From CAMCHP01 sp036835325 (GTDB taxonomy: Bacteria > Bacteroidota > Bacteroidia > Flavobacteriales_D > Sanyastnellaceae), in the NCBI GenBank assembly GCA_036835325.1, contig DAITMF010000013.1:6155-70154 (forward strand): a stretch of DNA of 64,000 nt, read 5' to 3'. The notes beneath the pieces are model-generated. The model did not search any database, was not told the origin of the DNA, and was given only the letters and a program-made list of their open reading frames with translations. The stretch's first letter is position 1. Each line of letters starts with the position of its first letter. Shown piece after piece: positions 43,432 through 52,014 of this stretch. A program made the translations under genes and the position numbers.

Positions 43432-43513
43432 TACCCAAGACTGGACTCGAACCAGCACACCCGAAGGCACAGCCGCCTGAAGACTGCGCGTCTACCAATT
43501 TCGCCACTTGGGT
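43432..43513 (-). tRNA. tRNA-Leu (CAG)
   Basis: An 82-nt class II tRNA: acceptor ACCCAAG/CTTGGGT, D-loop AAATTGGTAGA, anticodon arm CAGTC-TTCAGGC-GGCTG (anticodon CAG), long variable arm TGCCTTCGGGTGTG, T-arm CTGGTTCGAGTCCAG, discriminator A. Confidence 0.95.
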
Positions 43514-43535
43514 AAATGGAAGTAACACTGAAGTG

Positions 43536-43620
43536 TGCCCAGGGTGGGACTCGAACCCACACACCCTATACGGATACATGGCCCTCAACCATGCCTGTCT
43601 ACCAATTTCAGCACCTGGGC
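43536..43620 (-). tRNA. tRNA-Leu (GAG)
   Basis: An 85-nt class II tRNA: acceptor GCCCAGG/CCTGGGC, anticodon arm CATGG-TTGAGGG-CCATG (anticodon GAG), long variable arm, T-arm GTGGGTTCGAGTCCCAC, discriminator A. Second in the cluster after tRNA-Lys. Confidence 0.95.
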
Positions 43621-43787
43621 AGGTGCCCCGAAAAGGGCCGGACGGTGATTCATCGGTGGTCTGACTCCAGTACTGGGGGCGAAGCCACCCTGTGAAGCCA
43701 GGTAAACGTTACGACGAACTCGCTTCCGGGCGATTCGGGTGATTCAGTGTCGTACAACGAGCGTTCCGGTCGTTTCCGGTGCTGAAG
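43621..43787 (-). other. Unexplained 167-nt spacer inside the tRNA cluster
   Basis: Between tRNA-Lys and tRNA-Leu(GAG) lies a GC-rich stretch far longer than the 22 nt between the two Leu tRNAs. I found no fourth tRNA (no T-loop GTTCRA motif), no start-to-stop frame of note and no terminator with a T run. A short GGCCC/GGGGC hairpin lies next to tRNA-Leu(GAG). It may be a processed spacer or a lost tRNA gene. Confidence 0.4.
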
Positions 43788-43860
43788 TGATCCCGCTGGG
43801 GCTCGAACCCAGGACCCGTACATTAAAAGTGTACTGCTCTACCAGCTGAGCTACGGAATC
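43788..43860 (-). tRNA. tRNA-Lys (TTT)
   Basis: A 73-nt tRNA: acceptor GATTCCG/CGGGATC (one T-G pair), D-arm GCTCAGCTGGTAGAGC, anticodon arm GTACA-CTTTTAA-TGTAC (anticodon TTT), T-arm CTGGGTTCGAGCCCCAG, discriminator A. First gene of the cluster. Confidence 0.95.
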
Positions 43861-43879
43861 ATTTCCCGTTTCGGGGGTG

Positions 43880-43887
43880 CAAATATA
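43880..43887 (-). promoter_or_regulatory. -7 box of the tRNA Lys-Leu-Leu cluster
   Basis: TATATTTG on the minus strand, followed by GCACCCCCGAAACGG. Box and leader closely resemble those of tRNA-Met (56669-56676). Confidence 0.65.
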
Positions 43888-43995
43888 GAACGGTTTTTTA
43901 CAATTCTCCAAGTTAGCAAAGCTCTTTTCCCGTTTTGGCTGCCGTTTTTTTTCAATAATTTGAAAATGAGCTTTTTATACTGGTGAAATGGGTGA

Positions 43996-45162
43996 TTATT
44001 GCACGATTGGGGCCCGTTTAAACGGCGTATTTGGGTCAAACAAAAGGCGGTAAGTGATGTAGGTGCGCGATCTTTCTGCGCCCAAACCTTCGGCTACACT
44101 GATCATTTTGGGGTTAAAATCACCGATCCATGTGAGGGTCGTAACATCGTACCGTTTGAGGCTGACAACGTTCTCTTCAGCCCACTTGATCATCGCACCG
44201 TCGAGGCCTTTTCCATGGTAGGCTCGGTCAACACCAAATACAATGCCCACCATGATGCGCGGGGTGCGCTTCAGTTTGTGGTATAGGAATTTCAGTTTAC
44301 CAATCCAGTTCAGGTTTCCGTTGACGTGCTTGAAGATTTCGTTGAGTTCAGGAATGTTTACGTAAAACGCGACCGGCTTGTCGTTGTGGTACACGAAGAT
44401 TACAATGTCGCGATCAACTACCGGCTTAAGTGCCGCCATGATTTTCTTGGCTTGCGCCAAGGGCATGGTAGCAAAGCCGTGGTGGCCGCCCCATGCGTTG
44501 TTGTACACTGTGCAGAAGTCTTCAGCGACTTGATCCCACGACTTCCCTCGAATGTTTTCGATGCGAAATGCCGGATCGGCCATGACCATGTTGTACTTCT
44601 TCACGAACACATCTTGGGCCGGAACGTAGAGATCGCGCTTGAAGATGTACTGGTTGTAGTACAGCTGAAAGCCGTACGATTCGAACAAGTTGCGGTAATA
44701 GGGCGGGTTGTAGTTCAGCCCATAACTCGGAATGTCGGTGAAGTTCTCAACCAACAAGCCCCAAAAGCGGTCTTTCTCGCCAAAATTGATCGGCCCATCA
44801 ACGGCTTGCATGCCTTCTGCTTTCAACCAATCGATGGCCGTATCGAGAAGCATTTTTGAAGCTTCCACATGATCGATGCATTCAAAAAAGCCTAGTCCAC
44901 CGGTAGGCTGTTCCATGCCATTGGCGTACTTCGTGTTCACAAAGGCGGCAATGCGGCCGATGGGGTTGTGGGCAGCGTCTTTTAGTATCCAGCGTTTAGC
45001 CCTTCCACCACCTTTGAACGCCCGGTTCTTTTCGGGGTCGAAGGTTTTATCTATGTCTTGACGCAGATGCGGAATGTAGTTGCGGTCGTTGGCATAGATG
45101 CGCTTGGGTACCTCGTTAAAGGCCCGTACATCACCGTCGGTCAGCACTTCGTGAATCTTCAT
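43996..45162 (-). CDS. GNAT-fold N-acetyltransferase-like protein
   Basis: A 388-residue protein of a family widespread in Bacteroidota and usually annotated as GNAT-like or hypothetical. Recognisable blocks: IYANDRNYIPHLRQDIDKTF (about 23-42), NPIGRIAAFVNTKYANG, GGLGFFECIDHVEASKMLLD (about 88-107; acetyl-CoA-fold strand and helix), GPINFGEKDRFWGLLVENF and the C-terminal YHGKGLDGAMIKWAEENV (acetyl-CoA pyrophosphate-binding type loop). The repeated GNAT-like halves suggest a tandem fold. Substrate unknown. TAATTTCG lies 17 nt before the ATG. Confidence 0.82.
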   Translation of the reverse strand: MKIHEVLTDGDVRAFNEVPKRIYANDRNYIPHLRQDIDKTFDPEKNRAFKGGGRAKRWILKDAAHNPIGRIAAFVNTKYANGMEQPTGGLGFFECIDHVEASKMLLDTAIDWLKAEGMQAVDGPINFGEKDRFWGLLVENFTDIPSYGLNYNPPYYRNLFESYGFQLYYNQYIFKRDLYVPAQDVFVKKYNMVMADPAFRIENIRGKSWDQVAEDFCTVYNNAWGGHHGFATMPLAQAKKIMAALKPVVDRDIVIFVYHNDKPVAFYVNIPELNEIFKHVNGNLNWIGKLKFLYHKLKRTPRIMVGIVFGVDRAYHGKGLDGAMIKWAEENVVSLKRYDVTTLTWIGDFNPKMISVAEGLGAERSRTYITYRLLFDPNTPFKRAPIVQ

Positions 45163-45179
45163 GCGTGTTGAGTGGGGTG

Positions 45180-45187
45180 CGAAATTA
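45180..45187 (-). promoter_or_regulatory. -7 box of the GNAT-like gene
   Basis: TAATTTCG on the minus strand, one base from TAnnTTTG, followed by GCACCCC and 17 nt from the ATG at 45162. Confidence 0.4.
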
Positions 45188-45207
45188 CAGTTTTACCGGT
45201 ATTCAGG

Positions 45208-46155
45208 TCAGGCGTAGCTATCAAGCCAGAGCACCACATTGTCGTGAACCCGGTGCTCAAGGTCTTCTTGCGGTGCCGGCTCGAAGTTCTCACCGGTAAC
45301 CCGCTCGTAGAGTTCGATGTAGCGCCGTGATACGCTATCAACAAATTCGTCGGTCATGACCGGTTCAACATCGCCAGAACGCCCCATGAAGTTGTTTTCA
45401 ATGAGCCATTCGCGCACGAATTCTTTCGAAAGCTGCTTCTGCTGTTGCCCTCCAGCTTGACGTTTTTCATAGCCTTCGGCGATGAAGTAACGCGATGAGT
45501 CGGGCGTATGAATCTCATCCATAAGCGTCACCTGGCCGTTTAAGAGACCAAATTCATACTTCGTATCCACAAGAATCAAGCCGTTGTCTGCGGCGATTTC
45601 TGTACCGCGTTGAAAGAGTTTGCGGGTGTAGTCTTCCATTACGAGGTAATGGACCTCGGGCACAATGCCTTGCGCCAAAATCTCTTCGCGGCTGATGTCT
45701 TCGTCGTGGCCGGCATCGGCTTTGGTAGCCGGCGTTATAATAGGAGCGGGTAGGCGATCATGCTCTTTCAATCCATCCGGTAACACAATGCCACAGAGCT
45801 CACGCTTGCCGCTTTTGTAGGTACGCCATGCGTGGCCGGTAAGGTAGCCCCTTATGACCATTTCAACGCGAAACGGTTCGCACCGACGTCCGATGGTTAC
45901 ATTGGGGTCAGGTGCTCCGAGTTTCCAATTGGGTACGATGTCGGAGGTCAGATCAAGAAAGCGCGAGGCGAGCTGGTTGAGCACTTGTCCTTTGTAGGGA
46001 ATGCCGCGCTTCAGCACCACGTCAAAGGCCGAGATGCGGTCTGACGCCACCATCACGAGCAAATCGTTGCCAATGGTGTACACATCGCGAACCTTGCCGT
46101 GGTAAACGGTTTTTTGGTTGGGAAAGTGAAAGTGGGTGCGGTAAAGCGGTTTCAT
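45208..46155 (-). CDS. purC: Phosphoribosylaminoimidazole-succinocarboxamide synthase
   Basis: SAICAR synthase, step 8 of purine synthesis, cytoplasmic. The 315 residues begin YHGKVRDVYTIGNDLLVMVA (ATP-binding start), then SDRISAFDVVL, EMVIRGYLTGHAWRTYKSG (about 98-116), ILVDTKYEFGLLNGQVTLMDEIHTPDSSRYF in two blocks (VDTKYEFGL and DEIHTPDSSRYF), and QQKQLSKEFVREWL. Length slightly above the short bacterial form and close to the fungal/Bacteroidota type. The ATG overlaps the PhoH-like stop (ATGA). Confidence 0.97.
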   Translation of the reverse strand: MKPLYRTHFHFPNQKTVYHGKVRDVYTIGNDLLVMVASDRISAFDVVLKRGIPYKGQVLNQLASRFLDLTSDIVPNWKLGAPDPNVTIGRRCEPFRVEMVIRGYLTGHAWRTYKSGKRELCGIVLPDGLKEHDRLPAPIITPATKADAGHDEDISREEILAQGIVPEVHYLVMEDYTRKLFQRGTEIAADNGLILVDTKYEFGLLNGQVTLMDEIHTPDSSRYFIAEGYEKRQAGGQQQKQLSKEFVREWLIENNFMGRSGDVEPVMTDEFVDSVSRRYIELYERVTGENFEPAPQEDLEHRVHDNVVLWLDSYA

Positions 46156-47186
46156 TCTTCTTTTTTGTCGGATGGATGGGATGGATGGGATAGCCGATCG
46201 GCCTGAGGCGCTTCGCGGTCAGCACGTTCTTGGTTTCGCCGTTCTTCATCTTCATCAAATGCATGGATGATGCGCGTCACGAGCGGGTGACGGATGACAT
46301 CTTGCGTACCCAAACGGATGATGCCCACGCCCTCAACCCCTTCAAGAATGTGTAACACCTTTACTAAGCCCGACTGCTGCTTTTTGGGCAAGTCAACCTG
46401 AGAAGTGTCGCCGGTAATGATGAACTTGGCTTGTTGGCCCATGCGGGTCAAAAACATCTTCATCTGCGAAACGGTGGCATTTTGGGCCTCATCGAGAATC
46501 ACAAACGCCTTGTCGAGTGTTCGTCCGCGCATGAACGCCAATGGAGCCACTTCTATGACGCCCTTTTCCATGTAGTCGGCCACCTTCTCGTACGGAAGCA
46601 TGTCAATCAGCGCGTCGTACAAAGGTTGCAGGTAGGGATCGAGCTTCTCTTTTAGGTCGCCTGGGAGGAAGCCGAGGTTTTCACCCGCTTCAACCGCCGG
46701 ACGTGTAAGGATGATACGCTTGACCTGTTTTTCTTTCAGCGCTCGAACGGCCAGCGCTACGGCCGTATAGGTTTTGCCGGTACCGGCAGGTCCTACAGCG
46801 AACACCATGTCATTGGCTTCGTGTGCTTCAACCAAACGGCGTTGGTTGACCGTACGGGCGGTGACAACGGTACCTCCGGGGCCGTAGACCAACACATCAC
46901 CGCGTTGAGCTGAACTGCGAATTTCTTCAGGGTCGCTGTTCATCATGCGCTCGATGGCGGCCTCGTTCAGCCGGTTGTAGGTGTCGAGGTGCCAAAGAAT
47001 GAGTTCAAATTTTTTCTGGAAACGTTCAAGCTCCATCGGGTCGCCAAGCGCCTTGATGGTATCGCCTCGCGCTACAATCTTCAACTTAGGGAAGTACGAC
47101 TTGATCAGTTTCAAGCGCGAATCGTTCGTTCCGAACAACTCCAGCGGGTCGACCTTAGGAAGGTAAATGATTTTTTCTTGCTCCAA
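46152..47186 (-). CDS. PhoH-like ATPase (YbeZ family)
   Basis: A 344-residue cytoplasmic ATPase, probably RNA-linked. Walker A VGPAGTGKTYTAVALA (GPAGTGKT at 132-139), PAVEAGENLGFLPGDLKEKL, Walker B DKAFVILDEAQNAT, and TGDTSQVDLP. The N-terminal 90 residues have the KH-like/PhoH start FGTNDSRLKLIKSYFPKLKI. The C-terminal tail is RLSHPSHPSDKKEE, encoded by a mini-repeat, and looks like an added end. Coupled to purC by ATGA. In many bacteria this gene neighbours ybeY; that is not the case here. Confidence 0.94.
   Translation of the reverse strand: MEQEKIIYLPKVDPLELFGTNDSRLKLIKSYFPKLKIVARGDTIKALGDPMELERFQKKFELILWHLDTYNRLNEAAIERMMNSDPEEIRSSAQRGDVLVYGPGGTVVTARTVNQRRLVEAHEANDMVFAVGPAGTGKTYTAVALAVRALKEKQVKRIILTRPAVEAGENLGFLPGDLKEKLDPYLQPLYDALIDMLPYEKVADYMEKGVIEVAPLAFMRGRTLDKAFVILDEAQNATVSQMKMFLTRMGQQAKFIITGDTSQVDLPKKQQSGLVKVLHILEGVEGVGIIRLGTQDVIRHPLVTRIIHAFDEDEERRNQERADREAPQADRLSHPSHPSDKKEE
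46161..46189 (-). repeat. Double GGATGGATGG mini-repeat with T6 tract, at phoH-like 3' end
   Basis: T6, GTC, then GGATGGATGG twice (46170-46179 and 46179-46188) on the plus strand. On the minus strand it encodes HPSHPSDKK, the last residues of the PhoH-like protein. Confidence 0.8.
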
Positions 47187-47272
47187 CGACTACACTATTT
47201 CACGGCGTTTTTACCGCTGCAAAGTACGGAAAACGGTCGCGAATTCGCACCTTTGCAAAAGCACTATCGTAT

Positions 47273-48130
47273 ATGGCAATATTGACATTCACCTCTGATT
47301 TTGGCCACCGCGATCACTACGTGGCCGCGGTAAAGGGAGCCATTCTGAGCCAACTGTCTGATGTGACCATTGTTGATATCTCGCATGAAGTGAAGGCGTT
47401 TAACATTTCCGAGGCCGCTTACCTTGTGCGAAACGCTTACCGTTACTTCCCCAAAGGTACCGTGCACCTCATTGGTGTGAAGTCTGAGGCATCGCCCGAA
47501 GCACCGCATCGGTTGGTGATGTACGAAGGACATTGCTTCGTTGCGGCCGATACCGGCATCTTCAGATTGATGTTCAAGAAAGAGCCTGACGCCGTGTACG
47601 ACCTTCACTTGGCGTCGTCGAGTGACGTATTGACCTTTCCGGTGCTTCACGTTTTGGTGAACGCTGTTTGCCACCTGTTGCGAGGGGGCACGCCCGAAGT
47701 TATTGGCAAGAAGGGCTCCTCCATCCGCGAAGCGCACCAAGGAAAAGTGTACAAAGATCAAGACACAATCAAAGGACATGTTGTTCATGTTGACCGGTAC
47801 GACAACCTCATCACTGACATCCCACAAAGAGTGTTCAATGAAGTTGGCCTCGGGCGCAAGTTTAAGGTGCTCTTGCGCACCCACAAGTACAAGGTGAAGA
47901 AAATTGCCACACAGTACAGCGACGGCAACAGCGGCGACGTGGTGGCCTTGTTCAACACCGAAGGCTTTCTTGAGATTGCCATTCGCGATGGGGCACCTGA
48001 CGCCGGTGGAGGTGCTGCTCAACTGCTTGGGTTAAGCAGTTCAGACCTGATTGTGGTGGTGTTTGAATCGGATGAACCGGCATTGGAGGCGGGTTTTGAA
48101 AAGGCCAATCCGGAAGCTTTGAGCCAATGA
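47273..48130 (+). CDS. SAM hydroxide adenosyltransferase (DUF62)
   Basis: A 285-residue enzyme of the DUF62 family, which hydrolyses S-adenosylmethionine to adenosine and methionine. N-terminal motif LTFTSDFGHRDHYVAAVKGA (4-23), then VTIVDISHEVKAFNISEAAY (about 31-50), CFVAADTGIF (about 86-95) and VVHVDRYDNLITDIP (about 168-182). The motifs and length fit the hydroxide type, not the halogenating fluorinase/chlorinase subgroup. The stop overlaps the start of the monooxygenase-like gene (ATGA). A CACCTTTG sequence lies 25 nt before the ATG. Confidence 0.92.
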   Translation: MAILTFTSDFGHRDHYVAAVKGAILSQLSDVTIVDISHEVKAFNISEAAYLVRNAYRYFPKGTVHLIGVKSEASPEAPHRLVMYEGHCFVAADTGIFRLMFKKEPDAVYDLHLASSSDVLTFPVLHVLVNAVCHLLRGGTPEVIGKKGSSIREAHQGKVYKDQDTIKGHVVHVDRYDNLITDIPQRVFNEVGLGRKFKVLLRTHKYKVKKIATQYSDGNSGDVVALFNTEGFLEIAIRDGAPDAGGGAAQLLGLSSSDLIVVVFESDEPALEAGFEKANPEALSQ

Positions 48131-48438
48131 TTTTGCGCATTGTCATGATGGAGTTTCGCGACGAGGCGCGTGAAACCTTTTTATCGACCTTCGAAACCTA
48201 CCGCGAAGCCATTCGTTCACAGCCGGGCTGCCGCGCATTGACCTTGCTTAGCGATGCTGCCAAACCAACGCGGTTTATCACGCACAGTTATTGGGACGAT
48301 GCCGAGTCGCTTGAAGCCTACAGGCACAGCCGCACATTCAACGAAGTATGGCCGCTGACCAAAGTCTTGTTTGCCGAAGCTCCAAAGGCTTGGAGCTTTG
48401 TCGTCGAAGACGGTCAATTGCCGGGCTTTGAAAAATGA
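48127..48438 (+). CDS. ABM-type (antibiotic biosynthesis monooxygenase-like) protein
   Basis: A 103-residue dimeric alpha-beta barrel protein: MILRIVMMEFRDEARETFL, then PGCRALTLLSDAAKPTRFIT (about 36-55), HSYWDDAESLEAYRHSRTF (about 56-74). ABM proteins include small monooxygenases and haem-degrading enzymes; no haem ligand or active-site His pair stands out, so activity is open. Translation is coupled to the SAM hydroxide adenosyltransferase by ATGA. Confidence 0.85.
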   Translation: MILRIVMMEFRDEARETFLSTFETYREAIRSQPGCRALTLLSDAAKPTRFITHSYWDDAESLEAYRHSRTFNEVWPLTKVLFAEAPKAWSFVVEDGQLPGFEK

Positions 48439-48464
48439 GAGTGCCACAGCTCATAGCTTTGGCT

Positions 48465-48472
48465 TAACTTTG
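48465..48472 (+). promoter_or_regulatory. -7 box of the gldF-gldG operon
   Basis: TAACTTTG, 16 nt before the gldF ATG, matches TAnnTTTG. No clear -33 element. Confidence 0.5.
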
Positions 48473-48488
48473 TCGAACACCTGCATCT

Positions 48489-49220
48489 ATGCTGGCACTA
48501 CTGCGCAAAGAGATACGTTCGTTCTTAAGCTCACTGATCGGCTACATCGTCATGGCGGTTTTTCTGCTTTTGATGGGGCTGTTTATGTGGATATTCCCCG
48601 GCGAGTGGAACACCCTCGACAATGGCATCGCTTCGCTTGACACTTTGTTTGTGATGGCGCCTTGGGTATTCATGTTTCTTATACCGGCCATTACCATGCG
48701 GAGCTTCGCCGAAGAACGCCGCACAGGCACCATGGAACTGCTACTCACCCGACCACTGACCGATTTTCAAATCGTTTTGGCCAAGTACCTCGGCGGCTTG
48801 TCGCTGGTGGCAATTAGTTTGCTTCCGACATTGATTTATTTCGTGTCTGTGTGGGTTACGGGGGAGGTGAACGGGAACATCGATACGGGCGCCACATGGG
48901 GCAGCTACATTGGTCTGCTTCTCCTCGGGAGCGCATATGTTGGTATGGGCATATTTGCATCAAGTCTCACTTCGAACCAGATTGTTTCGTTTCTCATTTC
49001 GGTCTTCTTGTGTTTTTTCATGTACACCGGTTTTGAGTCGATAGCGTCATTTGGCAGCTTTGGCAGCTTGGATGCGTTTATCATCAGTTTGGGAATAAGC
49101 GACCACTACCGAAGCTTGTCACGTGGTTTGATTGATAGCCGCGATGTGGTGTATTTCATGGCTGTGACCTTGGTTTTTTTGCTTGCGTCGCGAACTGTAA
49201 TCCAGAGTAGAAAATGGTGA
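48489..49220 (+). CDS. gldF: Gliding motility ABC transporter permease GldF
   Basis: A 243-residue membrane protein with six hydrophobic helices. Conserved blocks: MLALLRKEIRSFLSSLIGYI (1-20), FLIPAITMRSFAEERRTGTM (about 61-80) and ELLLTRPLTDFQIVLAKYL (about 82-100), typical of ABC-2 permeases of the GldF type. With GldG and the ATPase GldA (not in the window) it forms a transporter required for gliding in Flavobacterium. It overlaps gldG by 7 nt. Confidence 0.93.
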   Translation: MLALLRKEIRSFLSSLIGYIVMAVFLLLMGLFMWIFPGEWNTLDNGIASLDTLFVMAPWVFMFLIPAITMRSFAEERRTGTMELLLTRPLTDFQIVLAKYLGGLSLVAISLLPTLIYFVSVWVTGEVNGNIDTGATWGSYIGLLLLGSAYVGMGIFASSLTSNQIVSFLISVFLCFFMYTGFESIASFGSFGSLDAFIISLGISDHYRSLSRGLIDSRDVVYFMAVTLVFLLASRTVIQSRKW

Positions 49221-50965
49221 GTAAGGGCAATACAAGCAAGCGCAACGACTTGGTGCAGCTGCTACTCGCAGTTGTGCTGCTCGTTTTGGTAGGCGTTGCA
49301 AGTGAGCGCTTCTTCTTTAAACTTGATCTCACCGAAGAAAAGCGGCATACGCTCACACCGTCGACCTTGGAGATGCTTGAAACGCTCGATGACCAAGTCT
49401 TTGTGCGGTGCTACCTCAGCGGAGAATACCCGGCCATGTTCAAACGGCTTGAACGCAGCATTCGCGAGCGCCTCGATGAATTCAACGACTACAGCAACGG
49501 CCAAGTGAGTTACGAGTTCATCAATCCTTATGCATCGGGCGATGAACGTACCATTGGAGAAACAGAACAGGCACTTTACGAAGAGGGTCTTCGTTTTACC
49601 CGCATCGCATACGAAGAAAACGGCGTGCGCAAGTTCCAGAACGTATGGCCGGCCGCAATTATGAGCTACAAGGGCCGTACAATTCCGGTGCAGTTGTTCA
49701 GAAGTGAGAACCCAGATCCTACCGACGAAATGGTCAACCAGTCGGTCAACAACATTGAATACGAGCTCACCAGCCGTTTGCGTATGCTAATGCGCACCAA
49801 GCGACCTTCGATTGCCATTCTTGATAAAATCAACGGATTGCTGCCTGTTGAAACGGCCGACCTTGAGTTGTCGTTGAAAGAATACTACGACGTTGAACGT
49901 GTTGCCCTTGATCAACAGGTGGATGCGCTGTCGGAGAAACCACAAGGCCCGGGTTCGCGCATCAACAAGTACGACTTGCTGGTGGTGGCCAAACCCGATT
50001 CGGCATTCAGCAACAAAGACAAGGTCATCATTGATCAGTTTATCATGAACGGTGGGAGTGTGCTGTGGCTCGTTGACCCTATCCGCACCAGTCTTGACAG
50101 TTTGCGCAAGAACCAGTTTGTGCTGGCTGAAAGCAACGAATTGGGCATTTACGACATGCTGTTCGACTACGGAGTACGCTTGAACCGCAACCTGATTATT
50201 GATTACCGATGTGCGCTCATTATGCTCGACGGTGGTCCGATGGGCAACCAACGCAGTATGCAAATGTCGAACTGGTATTTTGCACCGGTGTCATTGCCTG
50301 ACGACAAAGCGCACCCCATCGCCAGCAACCTTGATCCCATCCACTTCGATTTTGCCTCTTCGCTTGACACTGTCGGTGAGAACCCATTGGTCAAGAAAAC
50401 GGTGCTGTTGGCATCAAGCGACTTGAGTCTTGAACGCAAAGCGCCCGTGCGTGTTAGTGCCAACATCGCAGAACTTGAGCTCGATTACTTCAAAAATGGA
50501 CCACATCAGAGCTTTCCCCTTGCAGTGTTATTGGAAGGCGAGTTCTATTCAAATTTCCGCGGACGTTTGCCCGACACCCTAATGCGCAATCCTGAATTCG
50601 CCTTTCGCGAGAAAAGCTTACCAACGCGCATGATTGTGATTGGCGATGGAGACATTGCCCGCAACAAAGTGATGCCGGTGCAGGGTGGGTTGGCGCCGCT
50701 TCCGCTTGGCTTTGACCGCTACGCCAACAGGGTCATTTACGACAACAAAGAATTCTTGATGAATGCGGTGAATTATTTGCTCGATGACCCGGAAATGATT
50801 TCCGTGCGCTCACGTACCATAGAATTGCGTAAACTTGATGCTGCCCTCATTCGTGAGAAACGAAACCTCATCCAATTTACCAACGTGGTGCTTCCAATCG
50901 CCTTCGTTGTGCTGCTGGGAATAGCTGTGGTTTACATTCGCAAACGTAAATACAGCAAACCATGA
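49214..50965 (+). CDS. gldG: Gliding motility ABC transporter substrate-binding subunit GldG
   Basis: A 583-residue protein with membrane helices at both ends (about 11-30 and 557-575) and a large extracytoplasmic domain. Family blocks: RFFFKLDLTEEKRHTLTPST (about 28-47), VRCYLSGEYPAMFKRLERSI, FINPYASGDER, NGLLPVETADLELSLKEYYD and SVLWLVDPIRTS. Named GldG in gliding flavobacteria and related to DUF4350/ABC_transp_aux proteins. It overlaps gldF upstream (7 nt) and the DUF4340 gene downstream (ATGA). Confidence 0.93.
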   Translation: MVSKGNTSKRNDLVQLLLAVVLLVLVGVASERFFFKLDLTEEKRHTLTPSTLEMLETLDDQVFVRCYLSGEYPAMFKRLERSIRERLDEFNDYSNGQVSYEFINPYASGDERTIGETEQALYEEGLRFTRIAYEENGVRKFQNVWPAAIMSYKGRTIPVQLFRSENPDPTDEMVNQSVNNIEYELTSRLRMLMRTKRPSIAILDKINGLLPVETADLELSLKEYYDVERVALDQQVDALSEKPQGPGSRINKYDLLVVAKPDSAFSNKDKVIIDQFIMNGGSVLWLVDPIRTSLDSLRKNQFVLAESNELGIYDMLFDYGVRLNRNLIIDYRCALIMLDGGPMGNQRSMQMSNWYFAPVSLPDDKAHPIASNLDPIHFDFASSLDTVGENPLVKKTVLLASSDLSLERKAPVRVSANIAELELDYFKNGPHQSFPLAVLLEGEFYSNFRGRLPDTLMRNPEFAFREKSLPTRMIVIGDGDIARNKVMPVQGGLAPLPLGFDRYANRVIYDNKEFLMNAVNYLLDDPEMISVRSRTIELRKLDAALIREKRNLIQFTNVVLPIAFVVLLGIAVVYIRKRKYSKP

Positions 50966-52014
50966 ACCAACGTCGTACCACGTATTTGCTCGTAATCGCC
51001 ATCGCAGTGGTAGGAGCAGCTTTGCTCTTCATCAACCGTTCAGGCGGAGATATGGCCGGAAAGCCCCTTGCAAATTTTGCGATCGAAGACACAGCGTCCA
51101 TTAGCAAAATCTTCATTGTTGACACCGATCAGAATCAAATCTTACTTCGGCGCGACCCGAATAGCAGGTACTGGGACCTTAACGACACGCTCAAAGCCCG
51201 CTGGGATGCAGTTGAACTCCTGCTCAAAACCTTTAAGCGCATCAAGGTAAAGGCGCCTGTACCCGCTGAAGCCCGTGAGAACGTAATCCGTTTGCTCGCC
51301 GGTGCCGGCAAAAAGGTCGAAATCTACCAAGGAGGCGATAAACCGTCAAAAACCTACATTGTAGGCAACGCCACCCAAGACCACACCGGAACCTACATGC
51401 TGCTTGAAACCGCTGAGGCAGGCCGGTCGTCAGAACCCTTTATTGTGCACATGGAAGGCTTCACCGGCTTTCTCAGTACACGCTTCTTTACCGACGTGAA
51501 CGAGTGGCGCTACACAGGTGTTTTTGATTTCCCAAACCTGGAATTCAACAAAGTTGAAGCCATTCACCACTTCAATCCGCTGAGTTCGTTCACCGTAACC
51601 TACGATGGAGGCAATGACCTCGCCCTGTACGACGCCAACAACCGTTTATCACCAACCTTCGACACCTTGGCGGTGAAAGACTTTCTGTTGCTGTTCAAAA
51701 GGGCCCACATCGAAACTTACAAGTCGTACCTCAAAGAGCAACAAGAAGACAGCCTTCGCGCCACCTCTCCGGCCTATACATTCAGGGTAACCACAAACTC
51801 CGGAGAAGAGCGTGAACTTATGCTCTACCGCAAACCCAAGGTTAGCGATATTTACGATGAAGCCGGCAATGTAGACCCTTGGGACCAAGCACGGATGTAC
51901 AGCCAGTGTTTTGGAGAAATTGGCTTGGCTCAGCTCTTCGTTTTCACCCCGATGGTGTCAACCACCCACCAAGGTCTCGTAAAGGGAGAACGGCAGATCA
52001 ATCCGTACAAATGA
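50962..52014 (+). CDS. DUF4340 protein, partner of GldFG-type transporters
   Basis: A 350-residue protein with one N-terminal membrane helix (about 7-24) and an extracytoplasmic beta-rich region. It starts MNQRRTTYLLVIAIAVVGAA; repeated structural blocks include SRYWDLNDTLKARWDAVELL and TKTYIVG-like KTYIVGNATQDHTGTYMLLE. DUF4340 proteins are often encoded beside GldFG/ABC-2 transporters, and this one is translationally linked to gldG (ATGA) and DoxX (ATGA). Its role in the transporter is not known. Confidence 0.82.
   Translation: MNQRRTTYLLVIAIAVVGAALLFINRSGGDMAGKPLANFAIEDTASISKIFIVDTDQNQILLRRDPNSRYWDLNDTLKARWDAVELLLKTFKRIKVKAPVPAEARENVIRLLAGAGKKVEIYQGGDKPSKTYIVGNATQDHTGTYMLLETAEAGRSSEPFIVHMEGFTGFLSTRFFTDVNEWRYTGVFDFPNLEFNKVEAIHHFNPLSSFTVTYDGGNDLALYDANNRLSPTFDTLAVKDFLLLFKRAHIETYKSYLKEQQEDSLRATSPAYTFRVTTNSGEERELMLYRKPKVSDIYDEAGNVDPWDQARMYSQCFGEIGLAQLFVFTPMVSTTHQGLVKGERQINPYK

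Noticed and set aside
43330..43470. N-terminal extension of the DAHP synthase frame
   Set aside because: It runs through the tRNA-Leu(CAG) gene and its terminator; the ATG at 43329 fits the enzyme.
47273..48130. Fluorinase/chlorinase
   Set aside because: The length and N-terminal motif fit the DUF62 hydroxide adenosyltransferase type; nothing suggests halide specificity.
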